Shown: piece by piece, positions 1 through 8,470 of the stretch
How the letters are laid out: each line of letters opens with the position of its first letter
How positions within the stretch are numbered: position 1 is the first letter of the stretch
Origin: Qiania dongpingensis
GTDB taxonomy: Bacteria; Bacillota; Clostridia; Lachnospirales; Lachnospiraceae
Direction of reading: 5' to 3'
Length of the DNA stretch: 64,000 nucleotides
Assembly: GCF_014337195.1 (NCBI RefSeq)
Contig: NZ_CP060634.1
Span: forward strand, 496,001-560,000
Program-made: the position numbers and the translations under genes
Notes under the pieces: model-generated
The model's database searches: none
What the model was told of the DNA's origin: nothing
The model's input: the letters and a program-made list of their open reading frames with translations, nothing else

Positions 1-113
1 TCTATTCACAGCCCCATGACGATCGAAGGGTTTCCCGTTCAACCGCCCAAATGAAAATGACTACTGCCGTAAAGCGGGAATATAATATAATAACTCTTCA
101 GTCAGGGGCTATT

Positions 114-758
114 ATGCAGACCATAGAACAAAGGACCCTAGAGGATACCATGTATCTCGGACAGATTCCTGTATTCGTTTATCAGATCCATTACCCTTTT
201 TTTGTCACCACATGTAATGAAGCTGCTGCTCGGGCCATAAATGAATACTACGCACAAGCCGCAAAAAAAGCAGAAAAACACTGCCGGACTGTTCTTTATA
301 AACAGGCGGCCGAAAATGCAAAGTATATTCCTTTCAACTCGCCGCCTTTCAACAGCTATACCTTCGATGTCTCTTATAAGGTCACTTTTAATACTGGCTG
401 TCTGACCAGCCTTTATATGGACACCTATCTTTTCATGGGCGGGGCACACGGAGAGACGACCAGAACATCGGACACATGGAACTTTAATACCGGCATGAAA
501 CTGAGACTGAACGATTTTTATCCTTTGAACTTTGTTACTCTGCATAGTCTGCAGAAGAATCTGGAAAAGCAGGTCGAAGAGCGCTTAAAAATCACCCCCA
601 GCTCTTATTTTGACAATTACAGTTCTCTTATTCAGAATACATTTAATCCAAACAGCTTTTATCTGCAGCCAGACGGCCTCGTGATTTATTTTCAGCAGTA
701 TGACATAGCCCCATATTCCACTGGTACCCCGGAGTTTTCCGTTCCCTCCGCCATATGA
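114..758 (+). CDS. DUF4163/DUF3298-type (RsiV-like) protein
   Basis: A 214-aa protein. The central FMGGAHG and the C-terminal YFQQYDIAPYSTG with a following EF resemble the DUF4163 plus DUF3298 pair found in RsiV- and PdaC-like proteins. No signal peptide or membrane segment is visible, unlike most family members, so it may act in the cytoplasm; its substrate is unknown. The frame is open back to an ATG at 51, but a TATAAT lies at 81-86 and an AGGGGC ribosome site precedes the ATG at 114, so I use 114. It is followed by a separate small gene. The domain call rests on motif resemblance and the function is not known. Confidence 0.7.
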   Translation: MQTIEQRTLEDTMYLGQIPVFVYQIHYPFFVTTCNEAAARAINEYYAQAAKKAEKHCRTVLYKQAAENAKYIPFNSPPFNSYTFDVSYKVTFNTGCLTSLYMDTYLFMGGAHGETTRTSDTWNFNTGMKLRLNDFYPLNFVTLHSLQKNLEKQVEERLKITPSSYFDNYSSLIQNTFNPNSFYLQPDGLVIYFQQYDIAPYSTGTPEFSVPSAI

Positions 759-859
759 TCTCATGAACTGTCTTCTTATCGATACCCTGTATGTTTTGAT
801 CTATTCGGCGGCTTTCACTTTTTCATACAAACTGCATAATATAGAGCAAATCAATTGTA

Positions 860-1462
860 ATGGAAAAACATATGAATGACGATCCTCGTGGAGCCATAGT
901 CCAGCAGGGAAATATTATGCGTATAGATAACGCTTTGGTTGAAGATACTTCTTGTTTTGATAATTCCAGAGGCAGCATCGAGGTCTCTTACTCTGTACCA
1001 GAAGCAAACAATATCACTTCTATCCAGACGATCAGACTGAACCTCACTGGCAATACCGTCATCCTGGACTCATTCGGCCAAAACATGTGCATATGCTGCA
1101 TACAGCCGGGAATGTGGGTGAGCGCTATATTTTCAGCACGTATGACCAGAAGCATACCGCCGCAGTCAAATGCCTTTTTGATCATCGTGCAGGGAATGCC
1201 TCAGGCTCCCTCCGTGACCACGACTGACCGAGTCATCTTTGCCGATGTCCGCAACAATATGCTATTGACGGGAATCCCCTGGAACATCAACAGCCAGACC
1301 AGATTTGTAGTACCGAATTCCACCCCCATAACCAACCGCGCCGGACGGCCGGTCCAGCTCAGTGCTCTTCGCCCCGGACAGCTGGTCAGAATCACCCATG
1401 CTAATTTCCAGACTGCAAGTATTCCTCCGCAGACCACGGCATATAGCATACAAATTCTTTAG
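860..1462 (+). CDS. Hypothetical protein with an internal duplication
   Basis: A 200-aa protein that I do not recognise. It has two similar halves, each ending in a SIPPQ signature followed by an aliphatic strand: SIPPQSNAFLI near residue 95-105 and SIPPQTTAYSI at the C-terminus. This suggests two tandem beta-rich domains of about 80 residues. Upstream of the second there is a related LRPGQLVRI strand, matching IQPGMWVSAI in the first. No signal peptide is seen. An alternative start is the ATG at 917, which has a better ribosome site (AGCAGGGA). A strong hairpin terminator follows the stop codon. No function can be inferred. Confidence 0.55.
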   Translation: MEKHMNDDPRGAIVQQGNIMRIDNALVEDTSCFDNSRGSIEVSYSVPEANNITSIQTIRLNLTGNTVILDSFGQNMCICCIQPGMWVSAIFSARMTRSIPPQSNAFLIIVQGMPQAPSVTTTDRVIFADVRNNMLLTGIPWNINSQTRFVVPNSTPITNRAGRPVQLSALRPGQLVRITHANFQTASIPPQTTAYSIQIL

Positions 1463-1479
1463 AACCTGGATGTACCAAA

Positions 1480-1520
1480 ATAGGGCGATGACACTTTTCA
1501 GCAGCATCGCCCTATCTTTC
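1480..1520 (+). terminator. Rho-independent terminator
   Basis: An 11-bp perfect stem (ATAGGGCGATG at 1480-1490 with its complement at 1504-1514) is followed by CTTTC. It lies 18 bases after the stop of the upstream gene and separates it from the convergent zinc-ribbon gene. Confidence 0.7.
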
Positions 1521-1558
1521 GAATATAAGGGGTCATACAAGAACCATCTGGTATTATT

Positions 1559-1969
1559 TTATACTTTCCATTTCTTCCCACAGCTTAAACAAACAGCATA
1601 GCCCTTCTTGCTGCTCAGACCTCCCATTACACTTCCTGCGGGTCCCGCTAATACACCGCCTGCCATCGCCCGGCCAATACTAAGTCTTTTATTCGTATAT
1701 GTTATACTTGTTGAACCGCATCTTGGACAAGATGCCTGCGAATGATAAGATCGTGTTTGCTTATTTAAAGCTTCTTGCAATTTCTCTCTCGAAGCCTTAA
1801 TCTTACTTTCTTTGTTTGAAAATCTGCCATATTTATCATGACAATTGCTGTCCGCCTTATTGTCTCGTTTCGCTTCCGCATATAAATCAAGAGGAAATCC
1901 ACAGTTGGGACACGCCGCTGCTTTATCGCTTACTTCTTTTCCACACTCCGGACACTTTATTAATGCCAT
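1559..1969 (-). CDS. Zinc-ribbon protein with two metal sites
   Basis: A 136-aa protein. Residues 6-24 form a CPECG...CPNCG zinc ribbon. A charged, probably helical linker follows, then a second CPRCG...CLSCG ribbon flanks a glycine-rich hydrophobic stretch (AMAGGVLAGPAGSVMGG) that could be a membrane hairpin. This arrangement is common in small membrane-tethered zinc-ribbon proteins of Firmicutes of unknown role. The ATG at 1969 is preceded by GGGAGG at an ideal distance; a TTG two codons upstream is less likely. It is convergent with the gene ending at 1462. The function is unknown. Confidence 0.7.
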   Translation of the reverse strand: MALIKCPECGKEVSDKAAACPNCGFPLDLYAEAKRDNKADSNCHDKYGRFSNKESKIKASREKLQEALNKQTRSYHSQASCPRCGSTSITYTNKRLSIGRAMAGGVLAGPAGSVMGGLSSKKGYAVCLSCGKKWKV

Positions 1970-2069
1970 ACTCAATCCCTCCCGACGTCTAATAATTCAA
2001 TCATACCAAAAAATAAACCGATTTGTGGTCGATTTATCTTAAGTAAGCACCTGCACACACTTTTCAGCA

Positions 2070-2114
2070 AAAAACAAAAACCCCGGAAGCCTTGATTTTA
2101 CTAGGTTTCCAGGG
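2070..2114 (-). terminator. Terminator of the tRNA operon
   Basis: On the minus strand an 8-bp stem (CCCTGGAA pairing with TTCCGGGG, one U-G pair) is followed by TTTTTG and further T. It lies just downstream of tRNA-Met. Confidence 0.65.
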
Positions 2115-2125
2115 ATTTTTTATAG

Positions 2126-2199
2126 TAGCGGAAGGGAGATTTGAACTCTCGACACCACGGGTATGAACCGTGTGCTCTAGCCAACTGAGCTATTCCGCC
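2126..2199 (-). tRNA. tRNA-Met (CAT)
   Basis: A cloverleaf with acceptor GGCGGAA/TTCCGCT, anticodon stem CACGG/CCGTG and loop TTCATAC giving anticodon CAT. The T-arm is GAGAG-TTCAAAT-CTCCC with one A-C mismatch. CCA is not encoded. It has a normal D-arm (no initiator features were checked further). Confidence 0.9.
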
Positions 2200-2203
2200 A
2201 TAA

Positions 2204-2276
2204 TGGGACCTATAGGGCTCGAACCTATGACCCTCTGCTTGTAAGGCAGATGCTCTCCCAGCTGAGCTAAGATCCC
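2204..2276 (-). tRNA. tRNA-Val (TAC)
   Basis: Acceptor GGGATCT pairs with AGGTCCC, anticodon stem CTGCC/GGCAG, loop TTACAAG giving anticodon TAC. It lies four bases upstream of tRNA-Met and is co-transcribed with it. CCA is not encoded. Confidence 0.9.
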
Positions 2277-2320
2277 CGACCGCAGCAAAAACCATATTCT
2301 TCATTTTTGACTGCCTAGGT

Positions 2321-2349
2321 AGTATACCTTTTATTGTCCAAATTGTCAA
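2321..2349 (-). promoter_or_regulatory. Sigma-A promoter of the tRNA pair
   Basis: TTGACA, a 17-base spacer and TATACT on the minus strand, about 45 bases before tRNA-Val. Confidence 0.75.
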
Positions 2350-2385
2350 GACTTTTTCCACACTTTTTATTTATAAAATTTTTCT

Positions 2386-2415
2386 TTGTATCCCCTCTGC
2401 TCCTTATGTTATAAT
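2386..2415 (+). promoter_or_regulatory. Promoter of the lipid kinase gene
   Basis: TTGTAT, an 18-base spacer and TATAAT. It lies inside the upstream extension of the reading frame and so supports the later start at 2468. Confidence 0.6.
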
Positions 2416-2467
2416 GAAAGTAATTTCGGAAGGCAGCCCGGAACAGCCGGACTCCAGGAGGATCGTT

Positions 2468-3403
2468 ATGTACTATTTTATCGTAAATCCCAACGCCCGC
2501 TCCGGCAGGGGGCTGAGTATTTGGAATAAGCTGAAGGAACGGCTGGAAAAAGAAAAAATTCCCTACGAGGCTTATCTGACTGAGCATACGGGACACGCGA
2601 CAGAATTGGCGGCGGAACTTACATCGCCAAGACATCAGGATTCTTCACCTAAAACCATTGTCGCCCTCGGCGGCGACGGTACCTTAAACGAAGTGCTGAA
2701 CGGCATCTCCCTCTCCTCTCCGGTGACACTGGGATATATACCCTCTGGATCAGGAAACGATTTTTCCAGAGGAATGCGGCTCTCGAGGAACCCGGAAAAA
2801 GCCATGGATCAGCTTCTAAAATCCGAAAACTGCCGTTATCTCGACTATGGCATTTTATCCTATATGTCCGATCATCCCGCTCACAGGCGTTTCATCGTGA
2901 GCAGCGGCATCGGCTATGATGCAGATGTCTGTCAGAATCTGTTTACTACCAAACTAAAAAAGACATTCAACCAGCTTCATATGGGGAAGCTTATCTATTT
3001 ATTCATCGGAATCAAGCGTATCGTCCTCTGTAAAAGCACCAATGGTTATCTGCTTCTGGACGGGGTAAAAAAAATAAATCTGAAGAAGATCCGTTTTATC
3101 TCTTCCCACATTCAGAAGTTTGAAGGCGGCGGCTTCCGTTTCGCTCCCAAGGCCGACCCCTGTGACGGTTATCTGGATCTCTGTGTCGTATCCGGCGTTT
3201 CCCGTCTGCGGCTGACACTCCTGCTGCTCGCTTCTCTGGCAGGCCGGCATGTCTGCTGCAATGGTGTGCGGACCTACGCGTGCCGGGAAGCGGCCATTCA
3301 TACGGAAGAGCCTCTGTTAGTTCATGCCGACGGAGAGTCCTGTTATGGTCAGACGGATATATCTGTCCGCTGTGTTGAAAAGAAAATACGTTTTTTGTGT
3401 TAA
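2468..3403 (+). CDS. Diacylglycerol kinase-family lipid kinase
   Basis: A 311-aa protein of the DagK/YegS family, which phosphorylates diacylglycerol or a related lipid using ATP at the membrane face. The N-terminal FIVNPNARSGRG and the nucleotide-binding GGDGTLNEVLNGI are diagnostic, followed by GYIPSGSGNDFSRG. The C-terminal beta-rich domain is present (KADPCDGYLDL), so the length is normal for the family. AGGAGG lies seven bases before the ATG at 2468. The frame is open upstream to 2414, but the promoter -10 box lies there. In Firmicutes such enzymes recycle diacylglycerol released by lipoteichoic acid synthesis, and an LTA-synthase-like gene is present at 25.0 kb. The substrate is inferred. 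Confidence 0.88.
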   Translation: MYYFIVNPNARSGRGLSIWNKLKERLEKEKIPYEAYLTEHTGHATELAAELTSPRHQDSSPKTIVALGGDGTLNEVLNGISLSSPVTLGYIPSGSGNDFSRGMRLSRNPEKAMDQLLKSENCRYLDYGILSYMSDHPAHRRFIVSSGIGYDADVCQNLFTTKLKKTFNQLHMGKLIYLFIGIKRIVLCKSTNGYLLLDGVKKINLKKIRFISSHIQKFEGGGFRFAPKADPCDGYLDLCVVSGVSRLRLTLLLLASLAGRHVCCNGVRTYACREAAIHTEEPLLVHADGESCYGQTDISVRCVEKKIRFLC

Positions 3404-3450
3404 TTTGCGGTAATTATTCAGAATAGTTCTTAAAGATTTTATGAATTCAC

Positions 3451-3479
3451 TTGCCATCCCCGGCAAACCGTGTTATAAT
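3451..3479 (+). promoter_or_regulatory. Sigma-A promoter of the PAP2 gene
   Basis: TTGCCA, a 17-base spacer and TATAAT, about 60 bases before the GTG start at 3542. Confidence 0.75.
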
Positions 3480-3541
3480 CACATGAAAATTATTGAAGGC
3501 TAGCAGTATGCCCTGCAAGGGGGGGAAGGAAGGCGATTCGT

Positions 3542-4249
3542 GTGAAAACAATCAAGAATTTCTTCAGCAAATATCGTCAGTCCTGGGTTCTCCTTTACGT
3601 ATTTATCTATTTCCCATGGTTTTTCTGGCTTGAAAAGCATGTGACCGTAGGAACCCAGTTCACCAATATTCATATAGCATTTGATGACCTTATTCCGTTT
3701 AATGAGTATTTCATCATACCATATTTATTCTGGTTCATTTTCGTGGCAGGTTCTGTGACCTATTTCCTGCTGAAACGTCCGAAAAAAGAATTCTACCGGA
3801 TGACCGCTTTTCTCTTCATTGGAATGACTGTCTGTCTCGCCATCTGTACTCTATTTCCCAACGGCCAGACTATGCGTCCTCCAGTAAATCCGGAAAAAAA
3901 CCTGTTTTCGAAACTGATTGTCATGCTCTACAAAACAGATACATCAACCAATGTATTTCCAAGCATCCATGTATTCGCCTCACTCGGCATCAATCTGGCA
4001 TGGTGGAACAGTCCAGTTTCTCAAAAACACAAGTGGATTCGTCCTGTGACCACCCTGATCACCATTTCCATTTGTCTGTCCACCGTTTTCCTGAAACAGC
4101 ACTCTGTGCTGGATGGACTTGGAGCGATCGTACTTGCCATCATCCTTTATTTTTTCGTATATCAGCCGGAGATGACGAGAGCTTCCGCGAGGGCGGCGAA
4201 GGAGAAAACCAAATCAAAGAAGCTGTACAGCTATAAGAATAAGCTTTGA
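3542..4249 (+). CDS. PAP2-superfamily membrane phosphatase
   Basis: A 235-aa integral membrane protein with about six hydrophobic segments. The PAP2 signature is visible: NGQTMRPP around residues 107-114, PSIH at 140-143, and a Ser180...His187-x3-Asp191 block (STVFLKQHSVLD). Such enzymes dephosphorylate lipid phosphates such as phosphatidate or undecaprenyl pyrophosphate, or transfer inositol phosphate; the substrate is not decidable here. The start is GTG, preceded by GGGGGAAGGAAGG. The C-terminus is basic and cytoplasmic. It has its own promoter and terminator, so it is a single-gene unit beside the lipid kinase, which hints at a common role in lipid turnover. Confidence 0.85.
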   Translation: MKTIKNFFSKYRQSWVLLYVFIYFPWFFWLEKHVTVGTQFTNIHIAFDDLIPFNEYFIIPYLFWFIFVAGSVTYFLLKRPKKEFYRMTAFLFIGMTVCLAICTLFPNGQTMRPPVNPEKNLFSKLIVMLYKTDTSTNVFPSIHVFASLGINLAWWNSPVSQKHKWIRPVTTLITISICLSTVFLKQHSVLDGLGAIVLAIILYFFVYQPEMTRASARAAKEKTKSKKLYSYKNKL

Positions 4250-4296
4250 TCACAGCGGAAGAGATATTTTCATCAAAAACAAAATCAGAAATTGAT

Positions 4297-4326
4297 AGGC
4301 GTCTGCAAATTGCAGACGCCTTTTTT
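4297..4326 (+). terminator. Rho-independent terminator
   Basis: An 11-bp stem AGGCGTCTGCA with its complement, three-base loop and a run of six T. It ends the PAP2 transcript and lies between convergent genes. Confidence 0.9.
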
Positions 4327-4339
4327 CTAATTTAATATT

Positions 4340-5254
4340 CTATTCCTGTCCCATTTCTCCGTTGTCTCCTGCTGCCGAACCAGCGGAACCTTCCGAAGCA
4401 ATCTCCACCGAATGGACGTGGCGCTCGATCAGATATACCATCAGAATCAGCACCAGACAAGAAATAACGGTACCTCCCCAAAACTTCCCCGCCGACCGGT
4501 ACATATTGTCGAGAAATCCCAGCTCCGACACGGCCACTGAAAAAAGGTTGGCCGCCATATGGAAAAGAATCGGAGCGACCATGGTATGAAAACGCTCATA
4601 GGTATAGATAAATAAAAGTCCCAGACAGAACGCATATACGCCCTGTACCAGATTCCCGTGGTAAAACGCGAATATCAAAGAACAGAGCACCGCAGCCGGA
4701 CCGATATTCAGATACTCTCTCAGACGTCTGTATATAAGCCCCCGGAAAATCAGCTCCTCTACAATGGGAATGATGATGCCCAGTCCGATGAATTCCAGGG
4801 CTAATTTCCCTCCATACATGATGTCAGATATTGCCTCATACGTATCTGAGACATTGTAAAGACCGCTGGCGGTTATCAGATTATTACCCGCCAGGCAGGT
4901 GGCCACTCCCAAAACGACAATCAGGATATACTGCCAGGACGGCACCGCCGTAAAGCGGCGGGCTTTTCCTTTCTTTAGGTCGGCCTTTCTGTCCATCCGG
5001 TAAAAAAGCAGAAGGACCGGAAGTGATATGGCCGCGGCCAGCACCTGCAGCTCTAACGCGATAGACAGCGTCCTGTTCATCATCTCGTTAATGATCTCCA
5101 TCTGATTGTTCAAATTATTGGGATTATATCCCGGAAGCGTCGTCATGGCAATGAACACCGCCGCAATTGCTTCCACAATGAAACAGATGCCAAAATACGT
5201 CAGTCCCGGATAAATAAGCCTCCAGACTCTTCTCCCCCAGCTTTCCTGTCCCAT
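4340..5254 (-). CDS. CPBP-family intramembrane metalloprotease
   Basis: A 304-aa polytopic membrane protein. The CPBP (Abi, PF02517) signature is clear: EELIFRGLIYRRL supplies the EExxxR motif, followed by FYHGNLVQGVYAF and FHMAANL with the conserved histidines. Members are Rce1-like proteases or membrane proteins linked to bacteriocin immunity and sorting; the substrate here is unknown. The ATG lies three bases after the carB stop codon, so it is translated from the carAB transcript. Coupling of a CPBP protease to pyrimidine/arginine synthesis is positional only and no functional link is obvious. The N-terminus has a basic WGRRVWRL stretch before the first membrane segment. Confidence 0.85.
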   Translation of the reverse strand: MGQESWGRRVWRLIYPGLTYFGICFIVEAIAAVFIAMTTLPGYNPNNLNNQMEIINEMMNRTLSIALELQVLAAAISLPVLLLFYRMDRKADLKKGKARRFTAVPSWQYILIVVLGVATCLAGNNLITASGLYNVSDTYEAISDIMYGGKLALEFIGLGIIIPIVEELIFRGLIYRRLREYLNIGPAAVLCSLIFAFYHGNLVQGVYAFCLGLLFIYTYERFHTMVAPILFHMAANLFSVAVSELGFLDNMYRSAGKFWGGTVISCLVLILMVYLIERHVHSVEIASEGSAGSAAGDNGEMGQE

Positions 5255-5257
5255 TCG

Positions 5258-8200
5258 CTATTCTCCTGTCCTGTTCTTCACAGTTGCAATGTCAATCAGG
5301 GTAAGTCCTTCCTCCCGATTCTCCAGGCTGGCTACCAGAGCCTTGGCCGTATCAATGGCAGTCAATACATTCACTCCCGTCTCAATGGCGTTTCTCCGGA
5401 TAATGAACCCATCATGGCTCCTGGCCGCTCCCTGGTTTGGAGTATCAATGACCAGATCGATATCATGCTCCAGAATCAGATCCAGCAGATTCGGGGATTC
5501 CTGTTCCAGCTTATTGATCTTGATCGCTTTCACGCCATTCTCATTGAGAATCTTTGCCGTACTCCTGGTAGCATAGATTTTATACCCCAGAGCCGCAAAC
5601 CTTCTGCCAATGTCCACTGCCTCCAGTTTATCCGCGTCCTTGACGGTCATGATCATTTTCTTCGTCCTGGGAAGATTGATTCCTGCCCCGAGAAACGCTT
5701 TGTAAAGCGCCTCATTAAAGGTCTTCGCTATTCCCAGACATTCACCGGTGGATTTCATTTCCGGCCCGAGGCCGATGTCCGCGCCGCGGATCTTTTCAAA
5801 TGAGAACACCGGCATCTTGATGGCAATATAATCGGCCTCCGGCTGAAGCCCCGGCTCATAGCCCAGCTCCCGGATCGTGCTGCCAATGATGACCTGAGTA
5901 GCCAGCTTCACGATAGGTATGCCGGTGACCTTGCTGATATACGGCACCGTACGGCTGGAACGGGGATTCACCTCAATGACATATACCTCATCATTGCTCA
6001 CAATAAACTGAATATTGATCAGCCCGCGGACATGGAGCGCCTTTGCAAGCCTTCTGGTATACTCTTCTATTACACGCTTCGTTTTTTCGGAGATACTCTG
6101 CGCCGGATATACAGAGATACTGTCGCCGGAATGGATGCCCGCCCGTTCAATATGTTCCATGATCCCGGGAATCAGCACTTCTTCCCCGTCGCATACAGCA
6201 TCCACTTCAATTTCTTTGCCCAAAAGATATTTATCCACGAGAATCGGATGCTCTTGGGCAATCCGGTTGATGACCCCGATAAACTCGACGATATCCTGGT
6301 CGTTTATGGCGATCTGCATACCCTGCCCGCCCAGCACATAGGAAGGACGTACCAGGACCGGATATCCTAGGTTTTCTGCCGCCTGGATTGCTTCCTCACA
6401 GGTAAAGACCGTATGACCAGCCGGCCTGGGAATACAGCAGTCCTCCAGAATCCGGTCAAACAGCTCTCTGTCCTCTGCGGCATCCACATCCGCCGCCGAT
6501 GTGCCGAGGATTGGAACCCCCATTTTCATAAGAGCTTCTGTCAGCTTTATGGCTGTCTGGCCCCCGAACTGCACCACAGCGCCGTCCGGTTTTTCCAGTT
6601 CCACCACATTTTCCACATCCTCCGGAGTCAGAGGTTCAAAATAGAGCTTATCCGCAATATCAAAATCCGTACTGACCGTCTCTGGGTTATTGTTTATGAT
6701 GATCGTCTCATAACCTGCCTCGCTGAAGGCCCAGGTACTGTGTACCGAGCAAAAATCAAATTCGATTCCCTGACCGATCCGGATGGGGCCGGACCCGAGC
6801 ACCAGCACTTTTTTCTTTTTTCTCGCACCGTCCGCTTCATTTTCACTTCCGAAGCAGGAATAATAATAAGGCGTTGCAGCCGCAAATTCTGCTGCACAGG
6901 TATCTACCATCTTAAACGCGGCCCGGATGCCGTATTCATTTCTGAGACTCTTGACCTCCTTTGCGGTCTTTCCAGAAAGGCGTCCGATCACTGTGTCGGG
7001 GAACTCGATCCGCTTTGCTTCTGTAAGGAGCTCTTTTGTAAGAGGCTCCGTTTTCAGACGGTTCTCCATCTCCACCAAAATCGCGATTTTATCTATGAAC
7101 CAGTTATCTATCTTTGTGATATCGTGGATGACGTCATAAGAAATTCCTCTGCGGATAGCCTCCGCAATCACATAAATCCTTCTGTCGTCCACCCGGTGGA
7201 GGTATTCGAGGATCTCTTCCTCCGACGCTTTCGTGAAATCTTCACTCATCAGACAGTCCACATGCTGCTCCAGAGAGCGGATGGCTTTCATCAGAGCCCC
7301 TTCAAAATTTGTGCAGATACTCATGACTTCTCCAGTCGCCTTCATCTGCGTAGTAAGAGTCCTTTTCGCACTGATGAACTTATCAAAAGGCAGGCGGGGC
7401 AGCTTCACCACACAGTAATCCAGCATGGGCTCAAAACTGGCATAGGTCTTTCCGGTTATGGCGTTGGGAATCTCATCCAGAGTATAACCGAGCGCGATCT
7501 TTGCAGCCACTTTGGCGATAGGGTAGCCGGTGGCCTTTGATGCCAGCGCGGACGAACGGCTTACACGGGGATTCACCTCGATCACACAGTATTCAAAGCT
7601 CTCCGGATGAAGGGCAAACTGCACGTTGCAGCCCCCTGTAATTTTCAGCTCGTCTATAATGTTGAGGGAAGCGCTCCGAAGCATCTGGTATTCCTTGTCT
7701 CCCAATGTCTGGGAAGGCGCCACTACGATGCTGTCCCCCGTATGAACGCCCACCGGATCAATGTTTTCCATATTACATACTGTGATCACATTGCCATTTC
7801 CGTCCCGCATCACTTCATATTCAATTTCTTTCCAGCCCGCGATGCAGCGCTCTACCAGCACTTCTCCCACACGGCTCAGCCGGAGGCCATTGGACAAAAT
7901 CTCAACCAGCTCCTCTTCGTCGGAAGCGATGCCGCCGCCGCTTCCGCCCAGAGTATAGGCCGGGCGCAGGACTACAGGATATCCAATCTGATCTGCGAAG
8001 GCAATGCCGGCTTCCACATCATGTACTACCGTCGAAGGGGCGCAGGGCTCGCCTATCTTTTCCATGGTATCCTTGAATTCCTGGCGGTCTTCTGCCTTTT
8101 TAATGGTTTCCGGCGTAGTGCCGATCAGTTTCACATTATGGCTTTTTAAAAAGCCTGCTTCATCCAGCTCCATGGCCAGATTGAGCGCTGCCTGTCCGCC

Positions 8201-8470
8201 CAGGGTCGGGAGCACACTGTCGGGCTTTTCTTTTTCTATCAGCTGTTCCAAAACCTCCACAGTCAGAGGCTCTATATATACTTTATCCGCGATATCCTTG
8301 TCTGTCATGATGGTAGCCGGATTTGAATTTACAAGAACTACTTCGATGCCTTCCTCCTTTAAAGAACGGCATGCCTGAGTGCCGGCATAATCAAACTCTG
8401 CCGCCTGGCCGATGACAATGGGTCCGGAACCGATCACCAATACTTTTTTTATCTCAGGATTTTTAGGCAT
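5258..8470 (-). CDS. carB: Carbamoyl phosphate synthase, large subunit
   Basis: A 1070-aa protein of the full family length. It makes carbamoyl phosphate from bicarbonate, ATP and ammonia passed from CarA, feeding pyrimidine and arginine synthesis. Two homologous ATP-grasp halves are visible: an N-terminal half beginning KKVLVIGSGPIVIGQAAEFDYAG and a second beginning KKKVLVLGSGPIRIGQGIEFDF near residue 550. Each has an EVNPR metal-binding motif. The C-terminal 130 residues form the MGS-like regulatory domain. The carA stop and carB start overlap by one base (TAATG), so translation is coupled. The next gene follows after three bases. Confidence 0.98.
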   Translation of the reverse strand: MPKNPEIKKVLVIGSGPIVIGQAAEFDYAGTQACRSLKEEGIEVVLVNSNPATIMTDKDIADKVYIEPLTVEVLEQLIEKEKPDSVLPTLGGQAALNLAMELDEAGFLKSHNVKLIGTTPETIKKAEDRQEFKDTMEKIGEPCAPSTVVHDVEAGIAFADQIGYPVVLRPAYTLGGSGGGIASDEEELVEILSNGLRLSRVGEVLVERCIAGWKEIEYEVMRDGNGNVITVCNMENIDPVGVHTGDSIVVAPSQTLGDKEYQMLRSASLNIIDELKITGGCNVQFALHPESFEYCVIEVNPRVSRSSALASKATGYPIAKVAAKIALGYTLDEIPNAITGKTYASFEPMLDYCVVKLPRLPFDKFISAKRTLTTQMKATGEVMSICTNFEGALMKAIRSLEQHVDCLMSEDFTKASEEEILEYLHRVDDRRIYVIAEAIRRGISYDVIHDITKIDNWFIDKIAILVEMENRLKTEPLTKELLTEAKRIEFPDTVIGRLSGKTAKEVKSLRNEYGIRAAFKMVDTCAAEFAAATPYYYSCFGSENEADGARKKKKVLVLGSGPIRIGQGIEFDFCSVHSTWAFSEAGYETIIINNNPETVSTDFDIADKLYFEPLTPEDVENVVELEKPDGAVVQFGGQTAIKLTEALMKMGVPILGTSAADVDAAEDRELFDRILEDCCIPRPAGHTVFTCEEAIQAAENLGYPVLVRPSYVLGGQGMQIAINDQDIVEFIGVINRIAQEHPILVDKYLLGKEIEVDAVCDGEEVLIPGIMEHIERAGIHSGDSISVYPAQSISEKTKRVIEEYTRRLAKALHVRGLINIQFIVSNDEVYVIEVNPRSSRTVPYISKVTGIPIVKLATQVIIGSTIRELGYEPGLQPEADYIAIKMPVFSFEKIRGADIGLGPEMKSTGECLGIAKTFNEALYKAFLGAGINLPRTKKMIMTVKDADKLEAVDIGRRFAALGYKIYATRSTAKILNENGVKAIKINKLEQESPNLLDLILEHDIDLVIDTPNQGAARSHDGFIIRRNAIETGVNVLTAIDTAKALVASLENREEGLTLIDIATVKNRTGE

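Noticed and set aside
6413..7540. A 375-codon open frame opposite carB
   Set aside because: It is a shadow of the highly conserved carB frame on the other strand, with no ribosome site or recognisable domain.
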